7,042 bases of DNA, from NCBI GenBank assembly GCA_035935465.1, contig DASYXA010000019.1:1-7042 (forward strand). Direction: 5' to 3'. Below the pieces are notes generated by a model, which made no database searches, was not told the origin of the DNA, and was given only the letters and a program-made list of their open reading frames with translations. Below are positions 5,070 through 7,042 of this stretch, piece by piece. The stretch's first letter is position 1. Each line of letters begins with the position of its first letter. The position numbers and the translations under genes are program-made. This DNA is from UBA4735 sp035935465 (lineage in GTDB: Bacteria; Chloroflexota; Limnocylindria; P2-11E).

Positions 5070-5768
5070 ATGGACCTCATCGTCCAGGGCCTCGGCGACG
5101 CCGTCCATCGGATCGTCGCCCTGGACCCGGACGTCTTCGATGCCGCGTCGGCATCGTTGCTCGTGAGCGGCATCGCGACCGCTCTCGCGATCGTCACGGG
5201 CGTGCCGCTCGGCACGCTCATCGGGCTCACTCGCTTCCGCGGGCGCAACGCGCTCCTCGCGCTCGTGAACACCGGCATGGGCCTGCCACCGGTCGTCGTC
5301 GGCCTGTTCGTGGCCGTGCTCATCTGGCGGAGCGGGCCGCTCGGCGGTCTCGAGTCGTACTGCACCCGACAGGCGATGGTCGGCGCGCAGTACCTCCTGG
5401 CCACGCCCACGGTCATCGGCCTCACGGCGATCGCGCTCCAGAACGTGGACCCGCTCCTCCGCATGCAGCTCCTGTCGCTGGGCGCGAGCCGCGCGCAGGC
5501 CGCCTGGCTGCTCGTGCGCGAATCCCGGATCCTTGTGTTCGGCGCGGCGATCGCGGGCTTCGGCGCGGTCATCAGCGAGATCGGCGCGTCGCTCATGGTG
5601 GGTTGCAACGTGAAGGGCGACACGCGGATCCTGACGACCGCGATCACGCTCGAAACGAGCAAGGGCGAGTTCGGCACCGCCTTCGCCCTCGCGTTCATCC
5701 TGCTCGCGATCATCTTCGCGATCACCGCGGTCCTCACCTACACCCAGCAGCGCCGGCCCCACCTGTGA
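5070..5768 (+). CDS. tupB: Tungstate ABC transporter permease
   Basis: This 232-residue inner-membrane protein has about five hydrophobic segments (near 27-53, 62-86, 105-125, 152-176 and 203-226). The cytoplasmic coupling loop is clear: GASRAQAAWLLVRESR (138-153) followed by AGFGAVISEIGASLMVG (162-178), the EAA-type motif that docks on the ATPase. The following NVKGDTRILTTAITLETSKGEF is characteristic of TupB and related tungstate permeases. The start ATG at 5070 follows the tupA stop by five bases, and GAGG within the tupA stop region (5063-5066) may act as ribosome site. Its TGA overlaps the GTG start of tupC. It would form a homodimeric pore with two TupC subunits. Confidence 0.94.
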   Translation: MDLIVQGLGDAVHRIVALDPDVFDAASASLLVSGIATALAIVTGVPLGTLIGLTRFRGRNALLALVNTGMGLPPVVVGLFVAVLIWRSGPLGGLESYCTRQAMVGAQYLLATPTVIGLTAIALQNVDPLLRMQLLSLGASRAQAAWLLVRESRILVFGAAIAGFGAVISEIGASLMVGCNVKGDTRILTTAITLETSKGEFGTAFALAFILLAIIFAITAVLTYTQQRRPHL

Positions 5769-6835
5769 TCCTCGAGGCGAGCGACCTCGTGGTGTTGCGG
5801 GGTGAGCGCCGGGTCGCCCATGCGACCCGCATCGACCTCGCGGAGGGCGAGCACCTCGCGTTCCTCGGACCGAACGGCGCGGGCAAGAGCTCGCTCGTGC
5901 TCGGGCTCGCCACGCTGCTGCGGACGCGCGGCGGGCTGCGCTACCGGGGTGCGCCGATCGGCGATCCCGAGGGATACCGCCGCCGCATCGCGGTCGTGTT
6001 CCAGCGGGCCCTGCTCCTGGATCGGTCGGTGCGGGACAACGCCGCCCTCGGTCTCGCGCTCCGCGGCGTCGGCAAGCGCGAACGCGAGGCGCGGGCCGAG
6101 CAGGAGCTCGCGCGGCTCGGCGTCGGACAGCTTGCCGACCGCTCCGCCATCGGGCTGTCCGGCGGCGAGGCCCAGCGGGTGAGCATCGCCCGCGCGCTCG
6201 CCATCGATCCCGAGATCCTGTTCCTCGACGAGCCGTTCACCGCGCTCGACGCGCCGACCCGAGAGACGCTCATCGCGGACCTCGCGCGCGTGTTGCGCGA
6301 GCGCGGGGTGACGACGGTGATGGTGACCCACGATCGCGACGAGGCGCTGTCGCTGGCGGATCGCGTCGGTATCGTCATGAACGGTGAGCTCCGGCAGCTC
6401 GACACGGCGGAGGCGGTGTTCGGGATGCCGGGCGACCCCGAGATCGCCGCGTTCGTCGGCGTCGAGAACGTCATCCCCGCGCGTGTCGAGCGCGCGACCG
6501 ACGAGCTCACGTTCCTGCGGATCGCGGATCAGCGCGTGGAGATCACCGAGGCGCCTCCCGCGGGCGACGCCTTCCCCCTCCTGTGCATCCGCCCGGACGA
6601 CGTGGTGATCGCCCGCGGTGCCGCAAGCACGAGCGCCCGGAACAGCTACGCCGCGCGGATCGTGCGGATCGAGCCGATCGGCCGCCGCACGCGACTCGTC
6701 CTCGATTGCGGGTTCCCGCTCATCGCCCATGTGACCCGCCAATCGGCCCGCGAAATGGCGCTCGCGGTGGAGGATCAGGTGGTCGCGTCGTTCAAGGCGA
6801 CCGTCCCGCACCTCCTGCCCCGGATCCGGCACTAG
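5765..6835 (+). CDS. tupC: Tungstate ABC transporter ATP-binding protein with C-terminal TOBE domain
   Basis: This 356-residue ATPase powers TupB. Its motifs are Walker A GPNGAGKSS (35-43), Q-loop Q80 in VVFQRALLL, signature LSGGEAQRVSIARAL (131-145), Walker B ILFLDEP (151-157), D-loop ALDAP and switch H189 in VTHDRDEA. After a linker, residues 290-353 form a TOBE domain (SARNSYAARIVRIEPIG, then VVASFKATVPHLLPR). Many TupC proteins are shorter and lack TOBE, so oxyanion binding here may inhibit transport when the cell is replete (trans-inhibition), as described for ModC of Methanosarcina. GTG at 5765 overlaps the tupB stop (GTGA) and gives ILEASDLVVLRG, the normal ABC start. The longer open frame upstream would overlap the conserved end of tupB and was not used. 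Confidence 0.94.
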   Translation: MILEASDLVVLRGERRVAHATRIDLAEGEHLAFLGPNGAGKSSLVLGLATLLRTRGGLRYRGAPIGDPEGYRRRIAVVFQRALLLDRSVRDNAALGLALRGVGKREREARAEQELARLGVGQLADRSAIGLSGGEAQRVSIARALAIDPEILFLDEPFTALDAPTRETLIADLARVLRERGVTTVMVTHDRDEALSLADRVGIVMNGELRQLDTAEAVFGMPGDPEIAAFVGVENVIPARVERATDELTFLRIADQRVEITEAPPAGDAFPLLCIRPDDVVIARGAASTSARNSYAARIVRIEPIGRRTRLVLDCGFPLIAHVTRQSAREMALAVEDQVVASFKATVPHLLPRIRH

Positions 6836-6842
6836 CAGCCTC

Positions 6843-6848
6843 TATCCT
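6843..6848 (+). promoter_or_regulatory. Candidate -10 box for a leaderless transcript
   Basis: TATCCT fits TANNNT and ends six bases before the ATG at 6855, the distance that places transcription start on the start codon. No Shine-Dalgarno precedes this ATG and no clear -35 is seen. If correct, the last gene is transcribed separately from tupABC. Confidence 0.4.
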
Positions 6849-6854
6849 CGCCGG

Positions 6855-7042
6855 ATGCGCAGCCTTCGCCTCGCCCCTGCGGCCGCGGTGGCCCGGCATG
6901 TCGGCACGGCGACGCTCGCGGGGATCATCGCCGGGATCGTCGTCGGGGGACTCCTCGGTCGCGTCGTCATGCGGATCGCGGGGTTCATGGCCGGCCCCGG
7001 ACTGGCCGGGGTGTCCACCGCGAACGGGAATCAGGTCGGGCA
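6855..7042 (+). CDS. Glycine/valine-rich membrane protein, 3' end missing
   Basis: The first 62 codons of a gene that runs off the window are visible. After a basic start (MRSLRLAPAAAVARH) comes a small-residue-rich hydrophobic segment (about residues 19-46, GTATLAGIIAGIVVGGLLGRVVMRIAGFMAG). It contains repeated GxxxG-like spacing and an embedded RVVMR, then GVSTANGNQVG. I do not assign a family or function. The segment looks like one or two tightly packed transmembrane helices. The gene starts 20 bases after tupC on the same strand, but the -10-like TATCCT suggests its own promoter. It gives no obvious link to tungstate transport. Confidence 0.65.
   Translation, partial: MRSLRLAPAAAVARHVGTATLAGIIAGIVVGGLLGRVVMRIAGFMAGPGLAGVSTANGNQVG

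Noticed and set aside
5603..5764. Longer N-terminus for TupC
   Set aside because: The extension overlaps the conserved end of TupB and reads as His/Arg-rich shadow sequence. GTG at 5765 gives a normal ABC ATPase start.

Overview
This is a compact, very GC-rich bacterial segment. Several genes start without a clear Shine-Dalgarno and have a TANNNT-like box just upstream. The gene content (TupABC tungstate uptake with a helix-turn-helix/TOBE regulator, a small MEDS sensor protein, dense toxin-antitoxin modules, a glycine-rich membrane protein) fits an uncultured Chloroflexota or deep actinobacterial lineage. That assignment is an impression from composition and protein style, not a demonstrated placement.

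Positions 1-2444 are an accessory, same-strand array. A truncated antitoxin gene is followed by a RelE/ParE-type toxin. A class I SAM-dependent methyltransferase comes next, then a Phd/VapB antitoxin overlapping a VapC PIN-domain toxin. The gaps between these genes are only a few bases. Directly after vapC lies a decayed second copy of the methyltransferase 3' end (2332-2444). It consists of three collinear blocks separated by two large deletions, and its last 57 bases match the intact gene at 55 positions. It stops right before the next gene and may contain the first bases of a second vapB. I read it as the eroded right half of a tandem duplication with vapBC between the copies.

Positions 2441-3747, on the minus strand, hold a Maf-family nucleotide pyrophosphatase with an unusual C-terminal extension. 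It is translationally coupled (GTGA overlap) to a stand-alone MEDS/DcmR-type sensory-domain protein.

Positions 3758-6835, on the plus strand, are a tight four-gene tungstate operon: an HTH-TOBE regulator, the TupA binding lipoprotein, the TupB permease and the TupC ATPase with its own TOBE domain. Gaps or overlaps are -4, +5 and -4 bases. The regulator diverges from maf with only 10 bp between the two start codons. Import of tungstate implies tungsten enzymes elsewhere in the genome.

The window ends in the first 62 codons of an unrecognised small-residue-rich membrane protein with a leaderless-type promoter. I saw no rRNA, tRNA, CRISPR array, IS element or convincing intrinsic terminator, and no gene-free stretch longer than about 150 bases. 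The most unusual feature is the methyltransferase/vapBC duplication scar. The HTH-TOBE regulator in the tungstate operon is the best functional lead.
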